A stretch of DNA of 64,000 nt from CAJXII01 sp965242915 (GTDB lineage Bacteria > Campylobacterota > Campylobacteria > Campylobacterales > Arcobacteraceae), in assembly GCA_965242915.1 (NCBI GenBank), contig CBDETN010000028.1, positions 310,001 to 374,000 on the forward strand, in the 5' to 3' direction. The first letter of the stretch is position 1. Every line of letters starts with the position of its first letter. Position numbers and translations under genes: made by a program. The notes beneath the pieces were generated by a model. The model was given only the letters and a program-made list of their open reading frames with translations, was not told where the DNA came from and searched no databases. Positions 45,001 through 50,311 of the stretch are shown here, in pieces.

Positions 45001-47175
45001 AATGTAACAGTTTCAGAAGATACGAATATCTCAATAAAAGTTGGAAACACTATTAGAATTGCAACTTTAAAAGATGTAGTAGGTAAAGTAGTTAGATTTA
45101 GCTATATAGTACAAGATGGAGACGAAGATACAAATGGTATAAGTGTGGTAGCTAATAGCATTAAAGGTACTATTGAAAGCCTTTCTGGTAGTAATCTAAG
45201 TGAAGATAATCTGTCTTTTTCAGCTATTAATAATGCAGTTTCACATCAAGTGTCAACAGCTAAGGCAGGGATCAAAAGCCTGAATATCACATCAACACCA
45301 TCTAATGGAGGAGTATATTATGTTATAGGTAACGATATAAATATCACTGTAGAATTTTCGAAAAATATAACAGTAGCTAATGTAGATACTAATAATAAAC
45401 CATATATCATCATTAATGTAGGTGGAATTGGGAAGTATGCTTATCTTAATTCATCTAGTGGTTCAAATATGATATTTACCTATAAAGTTCAAGAAGCTGA
45501 TCTAGATAATGATGGTATTAGTGTACCAAAAAGTGATATTACATTAAATACCACTACGGTTAGAACTAGCAGTGGAGAAAATGCAAATATTGAATATTAT
45601 GATATAGAGCTAGATGATGATACAAAGCATAAAGTAGATGCAATAAAACCAACTTTTATTATCACTCAGTATCCAACTGCAGTTAATGGTAATTTTAATA
45701 TCACAGTTAAAGCAAATGAGCTAATAAAAAATCTAGATTCTACTTATATAAGTGCTGATAATAATGTACAGATGACTGGATATGTGAGTGATGATAATCA
45801 ATCATTTACTATTAGATTCGAAATTGGTGATAATACACAAGATGGTAATATAGTTATATCCTTTGCATCAGATGTTATAGAAGATCAAGCTGGCAATAAA
45901 AATGATAGTCCTGTTAGTGTAACTATCCAATATGATACAACACCACAAATCCTAGCTATCACTTCACATACAAATAATCAAATGATTAGTAGAAATGAAG
46001 CTGCTGACTTAACTTTAAGTGGGACAAGTGAAGCGGGAGCAAAAGTTGATTTGAGTGTTGGAACTAATAGTCTTGGAACTACTACAGTTAAAAGTGATGG
46101 TACTTGGAGTAAAAGTGGAATTGCACTTAAAGATAAATACTACAGATATGTAAGATTTTACAGTGATGGTTCAAATAAGTCTATTAATAATCATATAGTA
46201 GAGGTAGAAGTATATGATACAAAAAATGAAAATGTAGCAAGAGGTAAAACAGTAAAAGGATATAACGTTAGCGATAATACACCTATTAGTATAGGTAATA
46301 GTTCAAGGATTACTGATGGTACTAAAGACGACAAAAAGAATTATGCAGACATGGGCAGTGGGTATATATATGTATTTCTTGATTTAGGCAGCTTACATGA
46401 ACTAGAATCGATTAAAGTATGGAGATATTATGATGGAAGAAAATATAATAAAACTTATATAAAAGTATCAAATGATAATATTAATTGGGTTCGTCTATAT
46501 GATGGAACTCCTTATGTAGAATGGAGTGTAGGTGGAGAGTTTAGAACTATACCTTATGCAACAATGATACAAGGAAGCACAACTTTAACTGCAAAAGCTA
46601 CAGATGAAGCAGGAAATGAGATAACTAAAGATATTAATTTAACAGTAGTTAATGGCTTTACACTTCTTAGTGATAGCGTAGAAAATAATGCAATGTTAGA
46701 TGTTAAATATGCTTTTGATAGTTCAGGTGGACAATTTGAAGAATGGTCAAATAGAACTAATACATCGCCACATCTTAGATGGGGAGTGGTACCTAGTGGA
46801 ACAGTAAGCTATGCAATTATTATGGATGATATTTCAGCAGGGCAAGGAAATGGTTGGATACATTGGAATGTATTTAATATCCCTGCAGCTATAACTTCAT
46901 TGGATGAGGGTTGGAGTGCTGGATATTTAAATGCTGATGGTGATATAAAACAACGAACAGCTCAAGGAGATGGAGTACCTTCAAATCGATATGTAGGACC
47001 ATGGCCGCCAGCGGAACATACCTACCAAATCAAAATATATGCTCTTAATATAGATTTGCCACTAGATGGGGGAAAGGTATCTATGAATACAACAGAATTT
47101 GAGAAGCTATATGATGTAAATGGTACTAATAATATATTAGGGGAAACAACTTTAATCTTTAGATTTAAACCATAA
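33013..47175 (+). CDS. Giant surface lipoprotein with cadherin/Ig repeats, inserted ligand-binding cassettes and a C-terminal PEBP domain
   Basis: The protein has 4720 residues. It starts at ATG 33013 after AAGGAG. A lipoprotein signal ends at Cys24 (MVTGC), then a Gly/Ser linker with nine Ser codons, a carboxypeptidase-regulatory-like domain (33142-33300), a helical region, a He_PIG-type domain (34150-34410), two cadherin-like repeats (34747-35340), a VCBS-like repeat and many bacterial Ig-like domains. Several Ig domains carry inserted galactose-binding-like cassettes. The C-terminus (46651-47172) is a PEBP domain. It is probably an outer-surface adhesin; no secretion genes lie near. Its paralogue begins at 51389. 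Ligands are unknown. Confidence 0.9.
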   Translation: MKKIEQIYIKLIAIGLITMMVTGCGGGGSSDSLSSSSSSSSSAINGNVAKAPIDNATVTIYRLDTNEVLGTTKTDAKGDYSLDIGNYTGAVRIVASGGTYIDEVSGVEQNSSTLKLEAISSITVTDRMVNVTPVTDISAQKLLSMETNASKLANKISIIEDVNKNIARILTGSDFNPTKVRAKILDRTGKEKIKVSDGDEGKYGTLLAVFAKLSDSNASNVRAQIDAVYDDIKDGIADKLSDDIQSALDNTDIQNGIDSNVTNDLKYTARQQLSYDINATLSGITNITNQKRGGKTEFFVTVNNINTKISIVLKNEFATCEAKDENGNDIAYVSNGSTIKVTLKNSGDFNNTRSVMLNIGSNKFLLTSKTNQQTTSTLKSEDIFVNRQNNRYDLNRYFKDPDGDKLTYSYDGELPEGISLDDDGIFRGTPTLNKSKIFKIDIYAKDSHGNIIKKKFRLNVLSRPRVDSITVEISTKVKGGITVAAKLKFNKDINITTAGTMTIVFANNAGKSTFDLPLGVILKDDGIDIDIITGSGNNIQVQASSIVTDAIIKQKGLEDRNFNFITAAGQTVENLIVDNTAPVWLSNTSAAINENAVIDTVVYQSNVSDSDSNITYSINDANFSIDTKGKLTLAKTLDYETKQSYSLNIEAKDTAGNIATQTIDIQVNNIVDTKPVLANPAQATISEDILQDTIIDTIKTNGANSDENTINSFSIRNSDANFIIDNNGAVKIALNSHINYSVNNDHKYTLQIYATNDKGDSDDVNLTILVTNTPEIEALDDLKTMKNTDSSIIISVLSNDKKGVDNQDLTIKSVTTPASGTVTIINNDTEIKYENDTNNTGNISFSYTITNGEDNSTANVNISIIDALARPDAPTIDIVAGDDMINLAESSKDLNITGTAPADTKITVTYNNIERVVQVGSDGKWIVTYSASELPDNGHSNISVHTTNVFGNQSDIITKNIKVDKLSPVLTITDNKSGVLNQTDNVVTFTFIFNELMDGFKSDDIKVENGKKSIFKQIVTDKKWTLDVIADGNSTKNIIVSINNSDIKDKSGNRFEGDKYNPLGSQEVDTKAPTLNVTTPIMIDGVISKSEQSNVTIEGKSSDAKTILLTIGDIKAKATVKADGSWKATNIDISSLSSGVVVLVVTATDENNNITTLTLKDKILKDTHSPTISELIIPTTSLLNENEFKISFKFDMLVTLMKNTNNMKNNFILDSVDLISYAYDSSTKIYTFTFKPRKNNQGSLSISLKDNVVKSISGNGNKVQKLFERAFNSTPPTLAITSHTNNQMISRNEAANLTLSGTSDANGQNVTIKIGDSILGTALVADGTWSKSKIALKDKYYRYVRVYSDGSNSNTGNHVIEIEVYDTNNVNVARGKTVTGYTVSDNEPISIKNSSRITDGSKTNISAYADIGTGYTYTLLDLGSLHELKSIKVWRYFNGRKYNKAHIKVSNDNINWLSVYDGSTPYAEWSSGKEFKTIPYTTMQGNTTLTANIKNKLGNENSITLNLNIKKNPQITSINIDNDTLISGSIANVTVNFNNSVNTTTFTKEDINATNVDLTKFIWSDNNKILTVILTPMQDIDDITNTIEIGVNWKDINGLSGSGYTSTNYKVITKYTEVKQVSFASHLVSSDPYHIGESVKISVIFSKAVEVTGTPYLNINLDSVSKKAKYISGNGTKILFFAYSIKNGDSANGISINADIKLDSNSNIKDKITLLNTNNTFEAIEKNTNHKIDTTKAGIYSITVTSTPVSSSTYTKAENITLAVKFTKSVIVTNTPTLKLVIGEDIVEALYNDGNNSDTINFRYTVEDNSLDLDGITIPKDTISLGTNASITDSNQTVFLTNAEISNIAYQKVNSFAPYIKDINLTTTISGLNETAIIGDTLKVSFTFNSSITLHGDISLKAKIGLKDIIMTYSQSQSDNNSLVFIYIIQENDSSNSGFGLLSNSLSLAIGTTLESTINNKDVTLEHFNKNNNTKIDGIRPTLVINAPQKVNNNFSISVTSSKDLSSKDDSKIEVSGVSTLSDSKITGLKSATLDISTLNATDGEITVTLKEGAFTDKNGLINKEQNVTIIFYKTPKPTITIDTPTNNSKHLVENGVLITGISNIEDGQKITAKVDDMIVGEFEVKNGEFNATIPRAYFSKKYRYVRAYFNRSSGVINLTEFVVLDPQGKKLEVNKMVKLFKEVNSTYIDTDSLGDGYSTTGVINGIRGTDVKYGKGMEPFPAGEYYLDLDLFNEYLISSVSLDTGWIEARNIIIQVSNDKITWDTIKDYRGHGSNIRNHDWLNPFMETNTKVKFYATNKYGSTSEEVSRDLIPSLKASAKISLDKTVVKFGEDINISITLSPNTDLNSFGKDDIIAPNGTLGTLQTDPNNDYKKYINFTPNININDTTNVITLKNSWTNKAGFNASQTTSKNYTVATKPMMINITDDQDKVTNKKIKYTFKLSSPSTDFTIGDIDIVPATAVKSNFSGSGDSYSLTVTPPEDFEGDLILVIEADTVSDTNGIGNLYLEYIQKVNTKPMPKPTIDPIAALNDLNDDINITGSGKIGAAILVEFNGIKKSTTVLIDGTWNLTLGVNSYFEDDTYDVKVIMSDEAGNSNFETTTLKIDTSSDISAQLFIDSNIMADNIINQFEQYSIKVSGKTKNIKNDTNLTLQIGTITKSTTVINNIWSVDNIDISSLADGNISIVAQVGTLSKSQNIFKDVSVIVPTFSTSKLLVKDDFNIILEFNKDIKGLDLVDLEIKNATILSLTKVNNKKYILSIDTSDTQTQTISVSIKENSVATEIGNKNSSASIDIAIDKIAPTLAITSHTNNQIISRNEAANLTLSGTSEAGAKVDLSVGTTSVGTTSVGTTSVDNTGNWEKSTLNILFNVANINKNIVETYTGTDVFITSNHYEDITHIFDGNTEYSASHATGFGKGIGASFTTIFKEETPLHHMRVYCGNSSKNRNYAKDVKWDFYDANDQIVKTITKTSYDKDWYYDLNLNGLSIKKIIATKLTNSYFSISELEIYRINLITWESDGESDGESDGENVANINKNIVETYIGTGNAYLISEHYHDIRHIFDGETEYSSAHATDFGKGIDASFATIFKEATPLDYMRVYCGNSSKNRNYAKDVKWDFYDANDQIVKTITKTSYDKDWYYDLNLNGLSIKKIIATKLTNSYFSISELEIYRSNSTITVKATDELGNEITKDINLTVVDHLKITDINITDTTLSAGETVDVIFNFNIEINTFTFTAEDLTTPNATIDNFVWSNSNKTLTATLTPMNNIEYDNTNKIAVGQDWEDIHGISVNDNFTSPNYQVDTKLPSLQNIAITSDAGDDNTYTIGDTIILEATFNENVTSSDAKIKINIGGVEKELDINTSTANKLIFNYIVQNGDNDTNGISVVANSLSGDIKDNFNNSASALTFAILYDNVNHKVDTTQPKITSISFTSTPNSDDTYSEDENITIDINISVPVAVLGTPTLGLQIDSTIKKAIYNSISDDKKTLTFVYTVVSGDYDGDGIQILANALSLNDGAILDENNKELLLNYSGLNSTSNVDAKSLSAVITAPSVVNGDFNITATLNKEVTLTATSGITVTNGSVSSVKSANKRDYNIKISPTPSFQGDLSITIGDTTEIVVVDHTPPILAITSHTNNQMISRNEAANLTLSGTSEAGAKVDLSIGTNSLGTTSVQSDGTWSKSAIALKDKYYRYVRVYSDGSSTNTGNHIVEIEVYDTNNVNVAIGKTVKGYRVSDNTSISISNSSKITDGSKKYKSSYADFGAGYIYALLDLGSLHELKSIKVWRFYDGRKYNKTHIKVSNDNINWLSVYDGSTPYGEWSVGKEFKTIPYKMIRGNTTLTVKATDELGNEITKDINLTVVDNLKITDINITDTILFAGETANVIFSFNREINTSTFTAEDLTTPNATIDNFVWSNSNKTLTTTLTPMNNIQYDNTNKIAVGQNWEDIHGISANGNFTSPNYQVDTISSFLQNIAITSNAGIDNIYQFGDEIIITALFDENVTVSEDTNISIKVGNTIRIATLKDVVGKVVRFSYIVQDGDEDTNGISVVANSIKGTIESLSGSNLSEDNLSFSAINNAVSHQVSTAKAGIKSLNITSTPSNGGVYYVIGNDINITVEFSKNITVANVDTNNKPYIIINVGGIGKYAYLNSSSGSNMIFTYKVQEADLDNDGISVPKSDITLNTTTVRTSSGENANIEYYDIELDDDTKHKVDAIKPTFIITQYPTAVNGNFNITVKANELIKNLDSTYISADNNVQMTGYVSDDNQSFTIRFEIGDNTQDGNIVISFASDVIEDQAGNKNDSPVSVTIQYDTTPQILAITSHTNNQMISRNEAADLTLSGTSEAGAKVDLSVGTNSLGTTTVKSDGTWSKSGIALKDKYYRYVRFYSDGSNKSINNHIVEVEVYDTKNENVARGKTVKGYNVSDNTPISIGNSSRITDGTKDDKKNYADMGSGYIYVFLDLGSLHELESIKVWRYYDGRKYNKTYIKVSNDNINWVRLYDGTPYVEWSVGGEFRTIPYATMIQGSTTLTAKATDEAGNEITKDINLTVVNGFTLLSDSVENNAMLDVKYAFDSSGGQFEEWSNRTNTSPHLRWGVVPSGTVSYAIIMDDISAGQGNGWIHWNVFNIPAAITSLDEGWSAGYLNADGDIKQRTAQGDGVPSNRYVGPWPPAEHTYQIKIYALNIDLPLDGGKVSMNTTEFEKLYDVNGTNNILGETTLIFRFKP
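33105..33143 (+). repeat. Serine-codon microsatellite in the lipoprotein linker
   Basis: Nine Ser codons (TCT/TCC/TCA) follow the lipobox. The paralogue has fifteen at the same place, built from a 9-base unit TCATCTTCT. Length difference in a simple repeat suggests slippage in frame. Confidence 0.7.
37012..37455 (+). repeat. Discoidin (F5/8 type C)-like cassette 1 in the first giant gene
   Basis: It encodes KYYRYVRVYSDGS, VIEIEVYDTN, NVARGKTVTGY, LLDLGSLHELKSIKVWRY and IKVSNDNINWLSVYDGS, the jelly-roll pattern of F5/8C domains. Near-identical copies lie at 44053-44493 and 46120-46566 and in the paralogue at 55431-55868. It interrupts an Ig-like domain. Confidence 0.8.
39409..39880 (+). repeat. 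Second cassette type (galactose-binding-like)
   Basis: It starts KKYRYVRAYFNRSSG, then FVVLDPQGKK, a Gly-rich middle and IIIQVSNDKITWDTIKDY. It resembles the discoidin cassette in outline but not in detail. A homologue lies in the paralogue at 60241-60720. The Ig halves on both sides are those of a single domain. Confidence 0.7.
41521..41565 (+). repeat. Perfect 15-bp triple repeat, in frame
   Basis: AGTGTTGGAACTACT is repeated three times and encodes (SVGTT)3 in a strand of the Ig domain. The other copies of this Ig domain, in both genes, have only one or two such units. It suggests recent slippage. Confidence 0.9.
41620..42531 (+). repeat. 480-bp tandem duplication of a third cassette type
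   Basis: The unit runs from GTAGCCAAT at 41620 to 42099 and again from 42100 to about 42531. It encodes NVANINKNIVETYTG, HIFDG, MRVYCGNSS, WDFYDAND and ISELEIYR. Long parts are identical at DNA level. The junction holds three 12-base repeats (42058-42093) coding (ESDG)3. The paralogue has one copy only (about 62430-62860). Confidence 0.9.
44053..44493 (+). repeat. Discoidin-like cassette 2 in the first giant gene
   Basis: Near-identical to the copies at 37012 and 46120 (KDKYYRYVRVYSDGSS, LDLGSLHELKSIKVWRF). It too sits between the strand ending DGTWSKS and the strand TLTVKATDELGNE of one Ig-like domain. Confidence 0.8.
46120..46566 (+). repeat. Discoidin-like cassette 3 in the first giant gene
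   Basis: Third copy, with KYYRYVRFYSDGSN, LDLGSLHELESIKVWRY and IKVSNDNINWVRLYDG. It is the last cassette before the PEBP domain, inserted in an Ig-like domain at the same point. Confidence 0.8.
46651..47172 (+). other. YbhB/YbcL (PEBP) domain at the end of the giant lipoprotein
   Basis: The last 174 residues match bacterial PEBP proteins: SPHLRWGVVPSGTVSYAII, MDDISAG, GWIHWNVFNIPAAITSL, YVGPWPPAEHTYQIKIYAL. The ligand-site Asp, His and GPxPP segments are present. A PEBP domain at the end of an Ig-rich lipoprotein is unusual. Confidence 0.88.
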
Positions 47176-47196
47176 GATAAATCAATGATAATAAAA

Positions 47197-47228
47197 AGTC
47201 TTGAAGTCAAATTTATGACTTCAAGACT
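47197..47228 (+). terminator. Hairpin after the first giant gene
   Basis: AGTCTTGAAGTCA (47197-47209) pairs perfectly with TGACTTCAAGACT (47216-47228) over a 6-base loop, 22 bases after the stop codon. No T run follows; it probably still marks the end of the transcript from either side. Confidence 0.6.
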
Positions 47229-47241
47229 AAGTGATAAAAAA

Positions 47242-48033
47242 TTATGCTAGAAATCCTAATGGTATGGCATACATTTTATCATCAATTTTTAATACTTGCT
47301 CTCCATTATAAAATATAATTCCCTTGTCAAATTCATTTGGTATCTCACTTGCTAAATGATAAATATGTTTGAGATCACTTTTATTTACACTTTTGGAAGA
47401 TTTAATTTCAATAGCTACAACTTTTGAAGAAAATTCTAAAATAAAATCTATCTCTTTTTTGTCACTTGTTCTATAATAATAAAGATCCGCATTATTAGAA
47501 GCGTATGTTTTTGATTTTATAAGTTCATTATAAACAAATGTTTCCAAAATATCACCCTTATAGTGTGAAGCTTCATATTCTGATACTGATACAATTCTTA
47601 ATAAATAAGATAATATACCAGTATCTGTTGCATATATTTTAGGAGATTTAATAACTCTTTTAAGCTCATTTTTAAAAGATGGTTTTAATTTATGAACTTG
47701 ATATGTATGCTCTAAGACATTAAAATAACTATCAAATGTTTTATTATCAAGTCCACATTCTTTCTGAAGTTCATTTTTATCAATAAACTCTTTGATAGTT
47801 ATCATTAATTGTGGTAATCGTTGAATTTTATCAAGATTTTCTATAAAACCTTTTGGATTATTTTTAGCCATCTCATACATATTAATATCATCAAGAGTAA
47901 TATAATTATCAATTTTTAAATGAAGAGCTAAAGTATATTTACCAACCTGTCTTACTCCACTTATAAGTAGTACTGGAAAATATTTTAAATAATCTTGCAA
48001 ATCATTCATAATTGCTCTATTTATATATTTCAT
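47242..48033 (-). pseudogene. AAA_14/DUF4143 ATPase with internal deletion
   Basis: The N-terminus has an AAA_14 P-loop start, SGVRQVGKYTLALHL, with Tyr where Thr is expected after the Lys. It then gives DKIQRLPQLMITIKEFIDKN and passes directly to ELQKECGLDNKTFDSYFNVLE, which belongs to the DUF4143 half. Some 100 residues that hold the rest of Walker B, the sensor and the arginine finger are missing. The C-terminal part has SPKIYATDTGILSYLL and a D...E-x-K-type segment (EIDFILEF, AIEIKSSK). Full-length relatives have about 380 residues; this has 263. The frame is open, but ATPase function is doubtful. Confidence 0.8.
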
Positions 48034-48131
48034 TTATAATCCTTATATTAATATATACTTAAACTAACTTCAAGTTTTACAGTTGCATAATAATCTAAGA
48101 AAAGAAGTGTATTGATTAAGTTAGTTATTAA

Positions 48132-49439
48132 TCATTTTAACTTTACTTTTAAATAAAGTTCTTGTTTAATTAAATTTAATTGAGGATTGATATTTAATAA
48201 ACATTTATCAATATTATCATCTGAAAGATTAATGTTTTTTGCTCTATATTCAAAGTTTTTACATACAGTTAATATTTGTTCAATTATTTTCAATGAAAAT
48301 TGTTCACTAATTAAATTTTTCGTTGCAATATCAAGATAATCTTGTAATTTAAAATCTTTACTTTTACCATTGATTGTAGTTAAATGCTCTTTAACCGCTC
48401 CATATGAATATGTAATATCATAAGCAGGTGTTAAATCCCAATCACCATTTTGGCTCATTATAAAAGAAAAGTTTTTAGCATGATCATCAACATTAAACAT
48501 TAAAGTATTAAATATCATTTTTTTAAATTGTTGCTCTATTGATGATTGTTTCTGACATATCTTATTGGTAGCTACAAAAAGTTCTTCATATGACATAACT
48601 TGTGGTATATTTATATCTTTATGTAGCAAAGCAGCAGCAGTAGCTATATGTATTTTATTGTCATATTTATCTCTATCAAATCGTTCAATTATTAGATGGT
48701 TTAGTTCAAATTCTTCATAAAGAGTAATACTTGGAATATTTATACCACAATCTTGTGCCATTTTCATATATACATATTCAAACTTAGTTAATTCAATACT
48801 CTCATTTTCATAGTAAGATTCATCAAATTTAATTATATGTCTAGTAAATCCTGTATCTAAATTTTTATTATTTGTTTTTATCTCTTGTGTATTTTTATTA
48901 AATGATATTAATAACTTGGGACGACCACCACCAAGAGGGGAAGCATTGTATAAAACCTCCATTAAATCTTTAATTAAATAGTTTTCTTTTTTATTTAATA
49001 AAATATTTTGCATATTTTCATATAAATCTTTCGCAACCAATACTTCATTGATTTGTTTACATTTGTCTTGTTCTAATTTTGGTTCATATTCAATTGCACC
49101 CATTCCTCTATCTCCTATAAAAGATAAACGGTCTAATAAAGTAATATCTTTTACATTGTAACCTTTTGATTCAAAATGTCTATCTATAAAACTCATTCCA
49201 AATTTATCTGGCAATGAATCAAAAAATATTCCTGGCATACCTTGATAAATTTTACTATCATTATTAATATAAATTTCTTCTGTATTATATATATCAAGTT
49301 TTAATGGAGATATTTGAATATTTGAATATTTGAATTCAGCAGCAAAGTTAAAATAAATTTGATTATTATGTAAAATCAATGTACCTATATGTATATTATA
49401 AATATATGCTTCAACTTCTAATATTTTTTTATGCTTCAT
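48132..49439 (-). CDS. HipA-family toxin kinase
   Basis: The 435-residue protein has the N-terminal HipA-couple domain (to about residue 110), SFIGDRGMGAIEY, the Gly-rich ASPLGGGRPKLLISF and the kinase motifs NVDDHAKNFSF and WDLTPAYDIT. HipA kinases phosphorylate targets such as GltX and cause growth arrest. Length is full. It overlaps the antitoxin gene by 11 bases, as usual for hipBA. Confidence 0.92.
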   Translation of the reverse strand: MKHKKILEVEAYIYNIHIGTLILHNNQIYFNFAAEFKYSNIQISPLKLDIYNTEEIYINNDSKIYQGMPGIFFDSLPDKFGMSFIDRHFESKGYNVKDITLLDRLSFIGDRGMGAIEYEPKLEQDKCKQINEVLVAKDLYENMQNILLNKKENYLIKDLMEVLYNASPLGGGRPKLLISFNKNTQEIKTNNKNLDTGFTRHIIKFDESYYENESIELTKFEYVYMKMAQDCGINIPSITLYEEFELNHLIIERFDRDKYDNKIHIATAAALLHKDINIPQVMSYEELFVATNKICQKQSSIEQQFKKMIFNTLMFNVDDHAKNFSFIMSQNGDWDLTPAYDITYSYGAVKEHLTTINGKSKDFKLQDYLDIATKNLISEQFSLKIIEQILTVCKNFEYRAKNINLSDDNIDKCLLNINPQLNLIKQELYLKVKLK

Positions 49440-49746
49440 TTTTTATCCTAATTCGTTCTGGAAGCTTTTTCTTTTTTTGTTTATCTCTAATATCATCCAA
49501 TGTGATGATTTCTTCATATTTAATAAAATTTTCTAAATTATTCATCATGTTTAAATAGTACATAATTTTTATTAAACTAGAAATACTTATATTTTTTTTA
49601 TATATAAATTTTTGATATGTAGCAATAGAAACTCCACTTTTTTCACGCAAATCTTTTTGTCTTATTTTCTTTCTTTTTCTTGTTTTTTCTATAGTATCTG
49701 CAAGTTTTTCTATAATTTCATATGGTGTTTTTAAATCTACATTCAT
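49429..49746 (-). CDS. HipB-like helix-turn-helix antitoxin
   Basis: The 105-residue protein has an XRE-type HTH (about residues 27-60, RQKDLREKSGVSIATYQKF) and a basic tail. It should bind HipA and repress its own operon. The ATG follows AAAGGAGC. A palindrome overlaps its -10 box. It is the first gene of the pair. Confidence 0.9.
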   Translation of the reverse strand: MNVDLKTPYEIIEKLADTIEKTRKRKKIRQKDLREKSGVSIATYQKFIYKKNISISSLIKIMYYLNMMNNLENFIKYEEIITLDDIRDKQKKKKLPERIRIKNEA

Positions 49747-49757
49747 ATTGCTCCTTT

Positions 49758-49777
49758 AAACATACTATTATATGTTT
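49758..49777 (-). promoter_or_regulatory. Putative HipB operator and hipBA promoter
   Basis: AAACATA (49758-49764) and TATGTTT (49771-49777) form a palindrome that contains the minus-strand TATAAT -10 box (49766-49771). The 11-base unit AAACATACTAT is repeated at 49799-49809. The position fits autorepression by HipB. Confidence 0.65.
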
Positions 49778-49843
49778 AATATACTTATATTAATATTAAA
49801 ACATACTATAATAAGCTTTATTTAGTTTAGATAAAAAGGCTTA

Positions 49844-50080
49844 ATGAAAGAAATGAGTTTAATTTCATCAATAGATGCGGATTGTTTTTTAACAGGTGAT
49901 ATCAAATATCATGATGCTATGGAAGCTCAAAGTAGAAATATTGGATTAATTGACATTGGATACTATGAAAGTGAACAGCACTTTAGCCCTTTAGTTATGG
50001 GACTTGTTGAAAAATATTTGCTAAAAAATGAAAAAAAAGATATAATGGCTGCTTCACAAAATCCATTTGATTATAAATAG
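49844..50080 (+). pseudogene. 3' fragment of a second Nif3-like gene
   Basis: From MKEMSLISSIDADCF on, the 78 codons match the C-terminus of the Nif3 protein at 31863-32597 (SSIDADCFLTGDIKYHDAME, YESEQHFSP, QNPFDYK) with many silent and some amino acid changes. The 5' two thirds are absent. It has no proper ribosome binding site. It marks an old duplication boundary or the remnant of an insertion site. Confidence 0.85.
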
Positions 50081-50311
50081 ATTAAGATAAAAAGCCTTCC
50101 TATTAAAGAATAGCTTAAATGAAAGGTAAAATTTAAAAAGTGCATACTTTTAGGTTTTATCTTTAAAGTACTATGAAAAATAGTATTTTGAAGATGAAAT
50201 TTATTTCATCGTAAACAAGTAAAATGGTATTGGCTGTTTTAAATAATATGCCAATTTATAGTATTAAATTATTTGTTTGAGTTTTTTTACAACTTACTGT
50301 TAATTACATCT
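50081..50311. other. Short AT-rich spacer
   Basis: It lies between the Nif3 fragment and the IS remnant. No gene or strong hairpin is seen. If the IS is of the IS1111 type, this side would be downstream of the transposase and could once have held part of the element's end. Confidence 0.4.

Noticed and set aside
36843..46650. CRISPR-like array
   Set aside because: The repeats are long, in frame and coding (Ig domains and cassettes), with no short direct repeats and no cas genes.
33013..47175. Type I secreted RTX adhesin
   Set aside because: There are no nonapeptide RTX repeats, no C-terminal secretion signal and no ABC exporter genes; the N-terminal lipobox and the C-terminal PEBP domain point to a lipoprotein.
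32598..50080. Prophage or integrative element with its own integrase
   Set aside because: No integrase, phage structural or replication gene is seen; only the duplicated Nif3 end hints at an insertion.
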